From: Congeria kusceri
Taxonomy: Eukaryota > Mollusca > Bivalvia > Myida > Dreissenidae
DNA length: 64,000 bases
Direction of reading: 5' to 3'
Assembly: GCA_027627225.1 (NCBI GenBank)
Contig: CM051034.1
Coordinates: 50,414,081-50,478,080 of the forward strand
The position numbers and the translations under genes were made by a program. The notes under the pieces were generated by a model. That model was not told the origin of the DNA. It saw nothing but the letters and a program-made list of their open reading frames with translations, and made no database searches. Shown here in pieces: positions 47,560 through 59,277 of the stretch. How positions within the stretch are numbered: position 1 is the stretch's first letter; each line of letters begins with the position of its first letter.

Positions 47560-48960
47560 TGATAACCAGCCCCGATTGATAGCATGTTTGAAAGTAGGGG
47601 TCAGCCAGTTTATTAAAGTAATGATAGGAAATGAAAATATATGTACTTTTTAATGAAAAATTCAGTCCCCATCTTTACGTTCAACTACACAGTAAGTTTC
47701 AAGAAAATCCACTGGATACTCTAGGAGGAATTGCATTCAAAAGGAATGTTCCCTATACATTACATAGAGGAAAATAATCAAAGGGCCATAACTTGCAAAT
47801 GGACGAGAAAAATTTAAATCCCCATTTATACTCAACAACTACATGTCCGATCTGGCCCATATTCCACTTCAAATGAGACCTTATGGCTATACACAAACAG
47901 TGCAAGTCTTCCAGGTTGTCCATTTTTTTGCATTTTTTTCGGAATATTTGGAAATCTTATGCTCATACACAAGCTTTGCAAGTTTGGTAAAAATCAGATG
48001 TACATTTTACAATTTTTCTCATAAAAAAGAGCAATAACTCTAGTGTTCCTAGACCGGGCCCGTATTCACCAACCGATTTTTAGACTTAAGACGTAAGAAT
48101 AAATAATAATCTTGAAACTGTTATGCTCTTAAAAGGCTGTTAGTTTGAATTGTACTTGGTATTTACCAATGCTAGTTTAAGCATTCTTTATAACACTGTA
48201 TTATGTGAAGTTAGAATAAGACACCAAACATAGAATAGACATGATTTTTTTTTTTTTCCACATAAAACTGAGCATTTCATGTTGTTTATGTGTGTTTGTT
48301 ATATTCTGTTAATACTTTTGGTAAATTAGCATTTTTAAATGTCTTTTGCATTAAAACTGATTGTGGATTTGATAATTTTTACTGTATTTATAAACTGTGT
48401 TCATGCATGCATGGACACAGTTCAGGTTTTTGGTGAAAATTTTGTAAATGCATACAAGTATACAATTTTGCGGTAAAATCAATTTTACTGATGTAGTTAT
48501 ATATGAAGGTGTCTAGTGCACTAATTACTCTGCAAAATTCTTAAATTACAAATGGTAAACTGCATATAAAACATTGCTGTAATAAAACAGTTTATTCTAT
48601 GTTAGACGTCTTATTCCAACTTCACATAATAGCGTGTTTTTATTCATAATGATTTATTAATGGCACAAGCAGCAATGGAACCCAGCATATTCGCAAACAC
48701 ACAAGCATTATTTATTGAGTCTAAGTCTGTTCTTTATTCTTAAGTCAAAGAATGGGTTGGTGATCATAGGTCCCGTTCTGGCCCGTTATTGAACTTCGCC
48801 GAGATTTTATGGTCATACACAAAGTTTGGCCAATATTGCATGAAAAGTGAAGTCTCTATTGCATCTGTGTGCCCAGTTGTTGACGCAGACAGTGAGTCCC
48901 CCTATACCAACAGCTTCTTGCTCAGGTGAGCTAAACATGCGGATGGACGTACAGACGTAC
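47560..48960. repeat. Remnant tandem-core element, split by a TIR element
   Basis: Typical fragments: 'caaagggccataacttgcaa', 'gagcaataactctagtgttc' (left of the insertion), 'ctggcccgttattgaacttc' (right of it), and the end 'ccccctataccaacagcttc' with 'gctcaggtgagctaaacatg' and 'gacgtacagacgtacggaca'. Confidence 0.6.
48056..48775. mobile_element. 720-bp TIR element 'gggcccgtattcaccaacc'
   Basis: The left 'cgggcccgtattcaccaacc' resembles the reverse complement of the right end, 'cgggacctatgatcaccaac', followed on both by '..ttt.gacttaag'. An inner inverted pair ('tattatgtgaagttagaata' near 48200 and its inverse near 48620) lies inside. Confidence 0.68.
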
Positions 48961-50301
48961 GGACAGGGTGATTACTATAGGGCATCTGCAAATAATTTGC
49001 GGAGCCCTAATTAGTAATTACACCATGGACAACATGGTATTTGACTGCTGACCATGGACTACCATGGTCTACCATCAAAAGCCATTACATGTATCATAAC
49101 CATGACTTTCATTAACACTGATTCAAGTGCATTTACTTGGTAAATATAACAGACCTGCCACTGTCATTGCTCAAATACATACCACATGTCGCTTTTTCAC
49201 ACGGATATTGATACAAGCAATGTCATGTAGTTTTGAGGTGAAAAATGTAGTAGTTAAACTGGGGAAAGAAATTGTGTAAATACGCACATTATGATATTTA
49301 AATGAAGTCAGGCTATGAGGACAAATCTGTATATAATTATATATTCACAAGCTTTGTCGCTCCAGAGGTCAATCCCTCCAGTAGTTTTTGAGAACATAAA
49401 CGGACAAGGAAAATTGACAAAGGGGAATAACTCCATAAGTAATGCATCTAGGGTAATAATTCTTATGCACTGCACTCCACCTAACAAACATCTATTAATG
49501 TATGAAGTTTGAGGTCAATCCCTACTGTAGGTTTTCAGAAAATTGCTGGACAAAGAAAACTGACAAAGGGTAATAACTCCATTAATAATGCAGATATAGT
49601 TATAAATCTTGTACATCCAGTATTGACCATAAGATTTAACCCAGTATTGACCATAAGCCTTGTATCCATTTGATACTGTTATGTAGAACTGTTGACCATG
49701 GTCAAATCAGTTTGAAATTGGTACCACAACTTAATGTCATAACATAGTCATTGAAGAATTTCTTGTAACCATGTTCCAGCCTGATATGGCAATGTTCCAT
49801 ACACACTTATGATTCTGGTCAAACCATGTTTCAAAAATGGTCAAAGATGTGTGAATAAAAGCTAGACCATGTCTTTGGACATGATAAACCATGGTTTTAC
49901 TGTTAGATTACCATAACCAAATGCCCATTATAATCCCAGAACTCTTATTGTTTACATCTGAGGTCGTATATGGGCCCCATCTGTTCTTGCATAAGACTAT
50001 TATAATTATTATCCTACACTTCTGTCCCCATTTAAGTACAAAGCCCCTCCCCCCCCTGAATGTAGGACGCATACATTTAATAGGTAAAATTTAACCTTAT
50101 TCTATCACTCAACTAGATTTTACTACCGTAATTTCAAACCGACTGTATCATTGCCCACTAGTATTTCAACATGTTCACAATAATTATAATTACCATCAAC
50201 AATATTGTGGAAGTAAACAGCTGAACATTCACTGAACATGAGAAAATATATATCTGACATTTATGTGGCAACACACACACAGACAGACACATACTAAATA
50301 T
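48961..50301. other. Diverged repeats of 'gaccatggt' and 'ggaataactcc' type
   Basis: Two ~170-bp units ('gacaaagggg.aataactcca', 'cctccagtagtttttgagaa') lie at about 49350-49590. Scattered 'accatggt' palindromes occur at 49024-49075 and 49690-49900. No exon. Confidence 0.45.
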
Positions 50302-50562
50302 GCGGCGTGTCATGGGAAAACCGGACTTAATGCGTGTGCGTAAAGTGTCCTCCCGGATAAGCATGCGCAGTCCGCACAGGCTAATCCAGGACGGCACTTT
50401 CCGCCTACAGTGGATATATGTTTATAAGAGACTTCCTTGAAACAGAAAATACCATAAAAGCGGAAAATGCCATCCCGGATTAGCCTGTGCGGACTGCACA
50501 GTCTAGTCCGGGACGACACTTTACGCACATGCATTAAGTCCGGTTTTTCCACGACGCGCCTC
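50302..50562. mobile_element. Palindromic element, copy 3
   Basis: It runs from 'gcggcgtgtcatgggaaaac' to 'ttccacgacgcgcctc'. Both arms carry 'gcctgtgcggactgcacag'-type sequences facing each other. Of the copies here its arms look the least diverged. No clear target duplication. Confidence 0.8.
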
Positions 50563-51025
50563 ACATTTTGTCTCAAAAGTGAGACGCATAACAGAATGAA
50601 TCATTGTGACCCACAACAAAAAGTTGTTACAGTCATACTCTGGTAAATTAGCTCCAGTGCAGAAAGATTATTAAACAAATTAACCAAGAAATGTCTTGCA
50701 AATTTTTTGTTGTATTAGTAACACGCCAGAACGAGCTGCCAAAATAAAAGTACTATCCCTACTCTTTCTCTCCACATCTGTTTCTAATCATAACACACAT
50801 AATCACATTTAATTGACAGTAAAGGCTTATCTAACCCACAGTATAATAACCCTCCGAAAATATTGAGTACAAACTCCTTGCAGTGGTTACTTCCCCATTG
50901 TTACTCTTCAGTAATACCACTGCCACCACGATTAAAAAACTTACAGAAATGGAAGTTTTTAGGGGAGATGATCATGAGGAAATTGACGATTTATTTTTTA
51001 CAAAATTTCAATTTTATCCTTTTTA
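50563..51025. other. Intron sequence without recognised features
   Basis: No exon or repeat is seen. Confidence 0.4.
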
Positions 51026-51543
51026 CCGTAATCTTACGAATATAATACGCACTTCTTTACCCGAAAATTTTATATGGCGTATTATACTTGAATGTAAAGT
51101 TTACGTGAACATTTCTATCCAAATATGCGCTAAGCCCTTTCCCCCATTGGTATGTATTAACCCGACCATATCAATTACTGGATACATACGACTTTTTTTG
51201 TCTCTATCCATTACCCGATAATCCCGTATATTCACGACTTCCATTTTTAAAAGCAAATTCTGGCCAATATTGACGCTAAATGTGTTTAAGAATTACATAA
51301 ACACAAATGTTCGTCATTTTTTTGGAAGTATCAAGTGCATTTTGGGATATGTTTCTATTTAAAGATATCCTGCAATTGACATCCAATCGGGGCGGGGGTA
51401 TTCCCATTGAAAGGTCATATAATTGTGTAAGCCACTAATGACTTGTGTACTGACATACAAAAGCATTATGAACAGACACCTCATTTTTCTATGCGTATTA
51501 TATTCAGATTTTTATTTTCCCCCCAAAATATGTAAGATTACGG
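51026..51543. mobile_element. TA-flanked TIR element 'ccgtaatcttac', 518 bp
   Basis: The left 'ccgtaatcttac' is the exact inverse of the right 'gtaagattacgg', with TA on both sides (51024-51025 and 51544-51545). 'aatataatacgcac' near the left end has a counterpart, 'atgcgtattatattc', near the right. The ends resemble those of 11817-12581. Confidence 0.72.
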
Positions 51544-51545
51544 TA

Positions 51546-53148
51546 TTTTATAACAATGACACAGACATTTTGCATTATTGGTCCAGGTAAATACACTACT
51601 AGTTAAAATGAAAAATAAAAATAAATAAATAAATAAAGTAAACATACAAGTAACAACCCAAGGATTTTACATTGTCCACATTTTTATCATGTGCTTGTCC
51701 ATGATTTTATTTTGTGTTTGCCTATGGTTATGTGGAACTTCATGCCCCCAGGGATTCAATGAGCTATGCTGGGACACAGTTAAATCTCTGCAAGAGGTTG
51801 TATTGAGGGTAGAAGCAAAATCGACAGCACAGATACAATAACTAGGTATGGACTGACCAGATAGACTGACGGACATTGCAAACCAATAAATCCCGCCATC
51901 TTCAAATTAGGGGTCGGCAGCATAATATTTATCTATCAGCTGTTCATGTATTTGACTTGACATGTCAACTTTAAATTTTGGCTTTATTTCTTTACTTTTC
52001 AAACCTTTGAGCATTTCTCCAACCCAAACCTTTTTTCCCTTATTATGAATTCTGCCACATTTTCCCCTTCCCCTGAAAATAACACTACAAGATTAATAGA
52101 CAGAATTCCTAGGCACCCAATATCCCTTAATCCTCTATCTAGACAATACCATTAACCTGAAACTGATAAGCCTAAGCAGAAACAACTGTTCTTAATTATG
52201 TTGTTACAGTTTTATCTAAGAGCTAGATTACATCATGATGAGTACACATTAATTAGCCTTCCTCTCCCCAAACAATATGATAGGGCTGAAATCTCATAAA
52301 AATCTAATACTATCATTGTTAGGATCTGGAGACATGGTATAACAGGTCACATCCAAAATGATGACCTTTCAAACAATAAAATATCAGCCCTGCTGCGCCC
52401 AATGAAATTGCCTTTTGCACAACAATGCATAGCCACGGTTTCTGAAAAAATGATGCATTTCCACCAGATCCTCGGGACTAAATCATTTACATTTAATTTT
52501 CACATAGATAACAATGGATATATTGGTATCTTAGACCAGTTTACATCCAAAGTTCACGTTAATTTCGTGCATAGTATATGTTGTTTATATATGAAGTTAT
52601 TCCACAACATTTTGAAGGCAACAGTTTGATTGGCTCCTGAAAAGGTAATCTGAACATGACCCCTTATGCGAAGTCATCAGATCCATCTGATCCAGTCAGC
52701 GGATAATATAATAGCGTCAGACTGAAGATGATTTTAAAGAGATTGGACAGGGCTGATTATGACTTTAATTATAATAATTATGCCTGTGTATTCATTGCAA
52801 TGAAAACTTCTGTGTATACTCATGTCGCATATTCAGTACTTTCTGTATTTGTTATAGTTCATGAATATGAATGTTAACATAATCAACAAAAAAATGTATT
52901 TGCCATCAGTAATCATGCTAACCAACTTGCCCAAAGCTCAGGGCACGTAAACTGGCAAAGTACAAAGTATAGAAATTTTAATAAATCTGTTTGCTATTTA
53001 ACGAATTTCATGTTTCAGGCAAGAAATTGAAAAATGTTTGATCAAAGACTGTGTTATCGATTACATATCGTTAAACGTCTACCAGGTGTCCCATAATTGC
53101 ATAATTGTGTTAATTCATGGTTTTCATTTCAATGTATTATGTGTTGTA
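51546..53148. other. Intron sequence, (AAAT)n only
   Basis: A short 'aataaataaataaataaa' lies near 51620. No exon, RNA gene or paired repeat was found. Confidence 0.4.
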
Positions 53149-53668
53149 CGATACTGATACCCGTCTTCGATACTGATACCGTTCTTCGATACTGATACCG
53201 TTCTTCGATACTGATACCGTTCTTCGATACTGATACCCGTCTTACGATATTGATACCGTTCTTCGATATTGATACCGTTCTTCGATACTGATACCGTTCT
53301 TCGATACTGATACCGTTCTTCGATACTGATACCGTTCTTCGATACTGATACCGTTCTTCGATACTCATACCGTTCTTCGATACTGATACCGTTCTTCGAT
53401 ACTGATACCGTTCTTCGATACTGATACCGTTCTTCGATACTGATACCGTTCTTCGATACTGATACCGTTCTTCGATACTGATACCGTTCTTCGATACTGA
53501 TACCGTTCTTCGATACTGATACCCGTCTTCGATACTGATACCGTTCTTCGATACTCATACCGTTCTTCGATACTGATACCGTTCTTCGATACTCATACCG
53601 TTCTTCGATACTGATACCGTTCTTCGATACTGATACCGTTCTTCGATACTCATACCCGTCTTCGATTG
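53149..53668. repeat. 19-bp minisatellite, about 27 units
   Basis: The unit 'cgatactgataccgttctt' repeats with rare variants ('actcatacc', 'acccgtctt'). Three units make 57 bases, so a minus-strand frame of 189 codons stays open, giving a 19-residue repeat (RYQYRRTVSVSKNGISIEE). I take it as minisatellite. Confidence 0.95.
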
Positions 53669-54073
53669 TTATAGGGAAAACTGTGATACCCAATACTGAG
53701 TTAAATCAGATAAACATCATTCAAGCTTGAAATAACCACTTTAAGAGCTCGAATATATCAAGAAGTGTTAACAGTAACCAAAATAGCCAATTAAGGCAAC
53801 TAAAATTTCAGAAATTATATGAAATTGAGGTTTATCTTCAAATTATATGGGGAAATCACTTCAAAATTGAAAAATTGCGCTTCTAATTTTAATTTGTTAG
53901 CGTTAACCAAGATGTCAATGGCAAATATTCCAGCTTTCAATGTGAATACAAATAAAATACACATTAAATACTGTTTTCTCTACAGTTGGAGCGTTCATTT
54001 GAGCCAAAAATTATGAAACAATTATCGTGATTACCAGAGTTTGGTACACGAGTACTCATTGCAGACCGACATA
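53669..54073. other. AT-rich intron
   Basis: 'aaccaaaatagccaattaag' near 53776 resembles the 'gtagccaaaatagccattgg' of 36904-37408. Nothing else. Confidence 0.35.
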
Positions 54074-55513
54074 CAGTACAGCTCACGCGAAACCAATAAA
54101 ACACTCGGCTACGCCGCGGACATTATTTTTCTACCGCGGCGAATCGCCGCGGCGAAATGCCGCACGCCACGGCGAATCGCCGAGGCAACAAAACACTCGG
54201 CTACGCCGCGGACATAATTTTTCTACCGCGGCAAATCGCCGCGGCGAAATGCCGCACGCCACGGCGAATCGCCGAGGCACTCGGCATCGATCCGCGGATT
54301 GCCGCCGTGTCCATTCACGCGGCGGGACACCGAGGAGAAATTTTACACTTTATACATGTACAATGTACATGTATAGTGTGTAACTGTACTGTCTGCATAT
54401 AGGCATGTTCAAACAATATGTTATAATTAGGAGATAATTGTCATCGCTAACAAAACAACATTTAAAGTTATTGGTACAATTAAATCTTGGTTCTTGACGT
54501 GGCTTCAAACTGCTAATTATCTCAGCTCAAACATGTTGGCGAAAACAACATCTATGTGCGAAAACGGCTACTTTGCGTCCTGCACGTCTTGTATTTACAT
54601 TTTAAAAGTTCATCATGTCAAAATAAGTATTAACACCAACTTAAAGCAAATTAAATTGCCCTCTGATATAAGTTTCGTATCTTGATCAATATCAGTTGCA
54701 AAACGATCAATTTATAAAACGCCGACTTTGTCGACAATGACGCTCCACCCACTGAATTTCGGCTGACACGCTGACCTCGCGTTATCTGTATATCTGCTTT
54801 GTCATTTGCGGATTGTAAAGTTCACATGAATAGTAATGCGCGTTCTTGAATTATTTTTAGAAATGATGAAATTTCTATACTATATTCCCCAATACTAATT
54901 CGGAGCAAAAAACACGTGTACGCTGTAGCGAACGCCTAGTAACAAAGTTATTTTTAGCAGTCGGTGTCGAAAATCTATAATAATTTTTACGTGACATAAA
55001 TTTACCAAATAATACACTTATAACAATTAGATTATTGTGAACTGGTGCCAAATGCTATATATTTTTTCATAACACAAAATTTTACCACAGAAAATATTGA
55101 TATCACAACAACTGCAACAATATAAAAATGTAAATTTTATGTATCACTTGAGAATGTCACAAAAACGGGTTTTAAATCGAATTACGGCAAGTTTTACGTA
55201 CACTGTACTTTGAAAACAACAACACAGTAAAAGTAATTGTTTCGGAATATACATGTACATGTAATTGAATTATTTAACAAGATGATACGCGGGATGCCTC
55301 GGCATCATGTCGCGGATTTCCTCGGTGAACAGACGCGGATTGCCGCGGCGAACAGACGCGGATTGCCGCGGCAAACAGACGCGGATTGTCTCGGCGAATA
55401 GACACGGATTTCCTCGGCGAACAAACGCGGCTACGATGGTAGACTCCGCGTCGACTCGCTGCCTTTGAACGCCGCGGATCGCGGAATTTGTTGGTTTCGC
55501 GTGAGCTGTACTG
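54074..55513. mobile_element. TA-flanked TIR element with GC-rich subterminal arms, 1.44 kb
   Basis: The termini 'cagtacagctcacgcgaaac' are exact inverted copies, flanked by TA (54072-54073 and 55514-55515). CAGT ends with TA duplication suit Tc1/mariner-like insertion. The left arm has a duplicated ~85-bp GC-rich unit ('actcggctacgccgcggaca', 54105-54275); the right arm has about six 23-bp units ('cagacgcggattgccgcggc', 55309-55432). The ~950-bp centre is AT-rich and non-coding. Confidence 0.82.
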
Positions 55514-55837
55514 TACTTCACAAAATATCATCACACAATTATTTGGGGTCCCTCAGCCTCTAGCATCCGAGAGAACACACTCAGGAGTTGTGCCGCGCAA
55601 ATTGAAGGGCAGGTATCAACCACCACAACTCCCTGTAGATTTGCCAAGCAAACTTTGTGACGGCAGTTAAACGGACTATGTCAACCAAGAAATGGCTTCC
55701 TATTGCATTATAAATGATATTATTTGATAGAAATGCGCATTACTAAGACATGTGCATTAAATAATTAAAAAATAATATAATACACAATAAGATATTTGAT
55801 AAAAACAAGTTGCACAAAAACCTGAAAAAATAAAAAC
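55514..55837. other. Short open plus-strand segment of unknown nature
   Basis: After 'ggggtccctcag' a plus-strand frame reads PLASERTHSGVVPRKLKG and stops at 55669. It could be a relic of an insertion or a chance frame. I do not recognise it and the strand is opposite to the gene. Confidence 0.25.
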
Positions 55838-55925
55838 CCGAAGTGGGTATCGAACTCACGACTAAGAGCCATACGAAGAAATGCCTGTAGACAGCACTTT
55901 AACCAACTGCGCTATCATGCTTGGT
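55838..55925 (-). other. tRNA-like sequence, probably a relic
   Basis: The minus strand reads 'gatagcgcagttggttaaag' (A-box-like) and 'gagttcgatacccacttcgg' (B-box-like) about 45 bases apart. The acceptor ends do not pair into seven base pairs, and I cannot fold a proper cloverleaf, so it is more likely a tRNA-derived repeat head than a tRNA gene. Confidence 0.45.
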
Positions 55926-56362
55926 AAGGAGTCGTTTGTTAACTATGGACTTATGGCAGTGATTTTTTTTTTGAATTTTTACAACTACCTGTGGCTTTGA
56001 ACTAGGGGAATTTTAGCGCGACAAACCTCAAAATGGGGAAAATAGTAGCTTTTTTATATTCTAAATTGTCAACTATGAACATTTTATATTTTTATTTTTC
56101 TACTGATATATTTAACTTTTTATACTGCAGTGACTGCGTGCACACCTTTAACAGATGATCATCAGATGATACGATTCTTAAAGTAAGATAATTCTAGTAT
56201 AGGCAATTGGTCAATTGCCTCAAATAAAGGACTAAAGGATGGTAATAAGTGTTTCTCTTCAGATGATGTCTCTGGAGTTTCATTATTCCTATATTAAAGT
56301 TGAACCAAAAAATGTAAAACTGATATCAATTAGAGTTACTTGATTGTCACAGCAAAAAAAAT

Positions 56363-56587
56363 TCATTTAAATTTTACAATATTTGAATGATGAACACAAG
56401 AGTCAGATTTCTGAGGGCAATTGCTGAGTTGCAATGCTAGTTGTCTTGTTTTATGGCCATTGAATTTGTTAAGGAATTGTTCAAGATCTTCATCTGTGAG
56501 GTGTCTTTGGTGGTGGCAAATCCTCATAGTGGCATCTAGATGACCTTGGGTTAGCCTGTTTCTCTTCATAGTATGTGGGGTGGCCAT
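56363..56587 (-). pseudogene. Possible transposase-derived fragment
   Basis: A 74-codon minus frame contains KRNRLTQGHLDATMRICHHQ and TDEDLEQFLNKFNGH. N-R-L-(T/S)-x-x-H-L-x-A is reminiscent of the C-terminal dimerisation region of hAT-type transposases and of host genes derived from them. No upstream domain is visible. Recognition is weak and chance is not excluded. Confidence 0.3.
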
Positions 56588-56875
56588 TAGAGATAAACTT
56601 TTTACGCCAGAATTTGGCTATTAAAATGCGGTGCACATTATACATGGTAAGAATTTTAAAAAATGAAGGTGTTTTATTCTATTTAAAAAATCGTAATATA
56701 TTCATCATATTTTGTTCATAATTAATTCATGATGTTTATTAAACAAATAAACACTGCATTATAAAAAATTGCAAAAATATTTCCAAATTGAACAAATAAT
56801 AAAATCCTTCAAAAATGCGATTCGATTAATATAATCTGTTTAAACTACAGAATGACAGCGTGACGTCATCAATTA

Positions 56876-57122
56876 ACCGGGCTTCAAAATCTGCAAGCCG
56901 TTAGCAACACCCATAGCAACGGTGTCGGTTTTACTTCAAATGGCTTTGATGTGACAGCCGAATTTGCCACTATTGTCTAGCAGTTTGTACCTGTAAAGCG
57001 TGTAACACGCTGAGCACGTGGTCGGTGTCAAAAAGCATCGATTGATGCTACTTAGTACTGTACCTGAACAAAGCAAGCGCTGTCGATACAGCATTAATGC
57101 ATAAGCGTTCAAAGGGAAATAT
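56876..57122. repeat. Second copy of the 785-985 segment
   Basis: 'ttagcaacacccatagcaac', 'tagcagtttgtacctgtaaa' and 'gcgtgtaacacgctgagcac' match the first copy in order. No terminal inverted repeats were found around this copy. A 'tgacgtcat' site lies just upstream at about 56861. Confidence 0.55.
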
Positions 57123-58317
57123 CAAGGACTAAAAATTCCAAACGGCTGTTTTGTTGCATTGGATAAATTGGATATTTAATTTCTGGGTGACGTACTAAAC
57201 ATTGTCTGGATTATTTAAAGGATTTAATTATAGTTGGATAAACACGTGTTTCATGCATAAGGTAATTATGTGTGCGTTTTTTAAATTTACTTACTGTAAA
57301 TTACGTTTTGATTAAATTAGTGTAATATTACAGAATATCATCATTAAACTAACGCAGACAAAAACAGTGCAATGCAATTAACCAGTAGACAGAAATTTAG
57401 CGCTCCGCCTTTCTATTCGTCCAAGGTTGTTTGTCCAAGGGTTTTAAGGAAATCGATTGGATTATGCAACCATGTGCTTTTTTTACCACTGAAATATAAA
57501 CCCGTAATTGGTCAGCTCAATCCTTGATTGACAAGTATCTACTGGTCAATATCAACAGAAGTGGCAAAATCAGCTGCAAATGTTTACCAGATTTTATACA
57601 CGGTAGTACCAGAACTGTTTTTAGCGATGTATCGAACGCTGATTTTCGGTATATTTGCAACCAATATCGTGTGTAAAGAAGCAATCAAGTTTCGTCAATT
57701 TTTGGTTGAAATACCAACCCAGTCTGAGGATAAAATGCTTCTTATTTTGGGGGAAAATTGGGTCATTTTAGGGGAAAAATGGAGGTTTATTGGCAAGGGG
57801 AAACAAGGAAAAAAATCACTGTATGGTTATACAAAATGCTTACAATTCTGACATCAAAATGTAAACAGGAAAAGGGCCAAACAAACAGAACCCATATTAT
57901 AATTTCATTTTTATCTCAGAAAGTGTACACACTTTTCCCATTATATATACCCTGTTTTAACCATTATTTTTATGCCAGTATTAATATCTAAATTTCAGAT
58001 TTTTTAAAGAAATTGCCCCCTTGAGCCCCTTTCAATGGCATAGTCCCTTTAAATATTTGTTCCAATTGAGCTGTACAATAAGAACACATGTATTTTCAGA
58101 CAGATGCCATTTTCTATCATTTTGTTCATCAATATGTTTGTCATCCAAAGCAAGAGGATTTCTGACAATGATTAAGAAACTACAAGTTTATGTCCATGAG
58201 AACCTCATGTAACACATACTCAATTAAGATTCCAATCAGATTTCTGCCAAGACTATCTTCAGCAGATGTATCAAACATTTTTTGGTCAAGTAAAGCCCAT
58301 GCACTATATCAGAACAA
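57123..58317. other. Intron sequence; unassigned 107-codon plus frame
   Basis: A plus frame at 57528-57851 has no motif I recognise and ends in low-complexity 'ttggggga' repeats. 'catagtccctttaa' near 58038 is shared with 46288. No exon of the minus-strand gene is seen. Confidence 0.4.
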
Positions 58318-58332
58318 CTTTGAACTATACAG

Positions 58333-58627
58333 TTTGTTTGTTTGTTTGTTTGGATTTTTTGCCAAATTCAACAGTATTTCAGTCATATAACGGCATTCAG
58401 TTAACCTACTCACACTTTTCCTGGGTAACTGGTTTACCAGTACTAAGTGCACATACTTATGCCAGTAACTGACAACTGCCCTACGTGAATCAGAGGTAGG
58501 GGGAGAATGGCCGTAGAAATAATTTCATGACCAATACCCACACAAGTTATGTGGCCGGGCTGGGAATAGAACCTGCGACCCTCGAATTTGTAGTCCAGCG
58601 CTCTACCCACTGAGCTTGCCGGCCCGG
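58333..58627 (-). mobile_element. SINE family A, full length, 15-bp target duplication
   Basis: 'ctttgaactatacag' is exact at 58318-58332 and 58628-58642. On the minus strand the head is 'gccggcaagctcagtgggta' then 'gagcgctggac' (A box) and 'gggtcgcaggttctattccc' (B box); the body carries the complement of 'gcacatacttatgccagtaa' and ends in the (CAAA)n tail. At 295 bp this is the reference copy for those at 16993 and 43378. Confidence 0.92.
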
Positions 58628-58642
58628 CTTTGAACTATACAG

Positions 58643-59277
58643 AGAAAACAAAGGATCGACTGGTATATGCATTATACACAAATGAATTTCTGGGGCCTTT
58701 TTTTTTAAGTAATATTTTTTATTACCAGCCCTTTTTAGAGGTTTCAGAAGGTGGTGATTCCTTTGAAGAGGGTTATTAAACGGTCAAAGAGGAATTTTCG
58801 GGAACTTTGTAAAATCATTATTAAACATTATAGAATATTATTATACATCTACTATGTCATATACACATACATTAATTGTTACATGTACATTGTTCACAAA
58901 AATTCCTCTATCTTGGCAAATTCTGTCTGATTTCGGTCAAAAAATTATCTACATAAAAGAACAATTCTGGGGGACATTTTAAGGTTAAAATAAAAGAAAT
59001 ATATATACTTTTTCATTAGGGGAATGGGGCCGAATTTCAGCCCCAAAAATGGCTTTAAAAAAGACCAGATTACCCAAAAAGTTTGTAAAGGGGAACAATA
59101 ATCCTTGTACAGGGGGAAGTGCATGTTTTTAAAGACATTTTGGGAGGAAGACGTCCCTGGAGCTATATGTGGATCCAGTCTCGATCTGTAGGCTAGAGTT
59201 CAACAAGATGGATCCATAAACTTCATTAATATAAGAAATACAATATTTCATAAATGAAAAACAAAATGACTACTCAC
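58643..59277. other. Intron just downstream of exon A
   Basis: 'gggccgaatttcagcccc' near 59028 forms a small hairpin. No other feature. Confidence 0.4.

Noticed and set aside
53124..53693. 189-codon minus-strand frame with a 19-residue repeat
   Set aside because: It is the translation of a 19-bp minisatellite and another frame is also open.
54027..54402. Overlapping plus-strand frames rich in Arg/Ala
   Set aside because: They arise from GC-rich duplicated arms of a TIR element.
55838..55925. Functional tRNA gene on the minus strand
   Set aside because: A and B boxes are present but no closing acceptor stem can be drawn; better read as a tRNA-derived relic.
57528..57851. 107-codon plus-strand frame as a gene
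   Set aside because: No recognised motif, no splice context, and it ends in G-rich low-complexity sequence.
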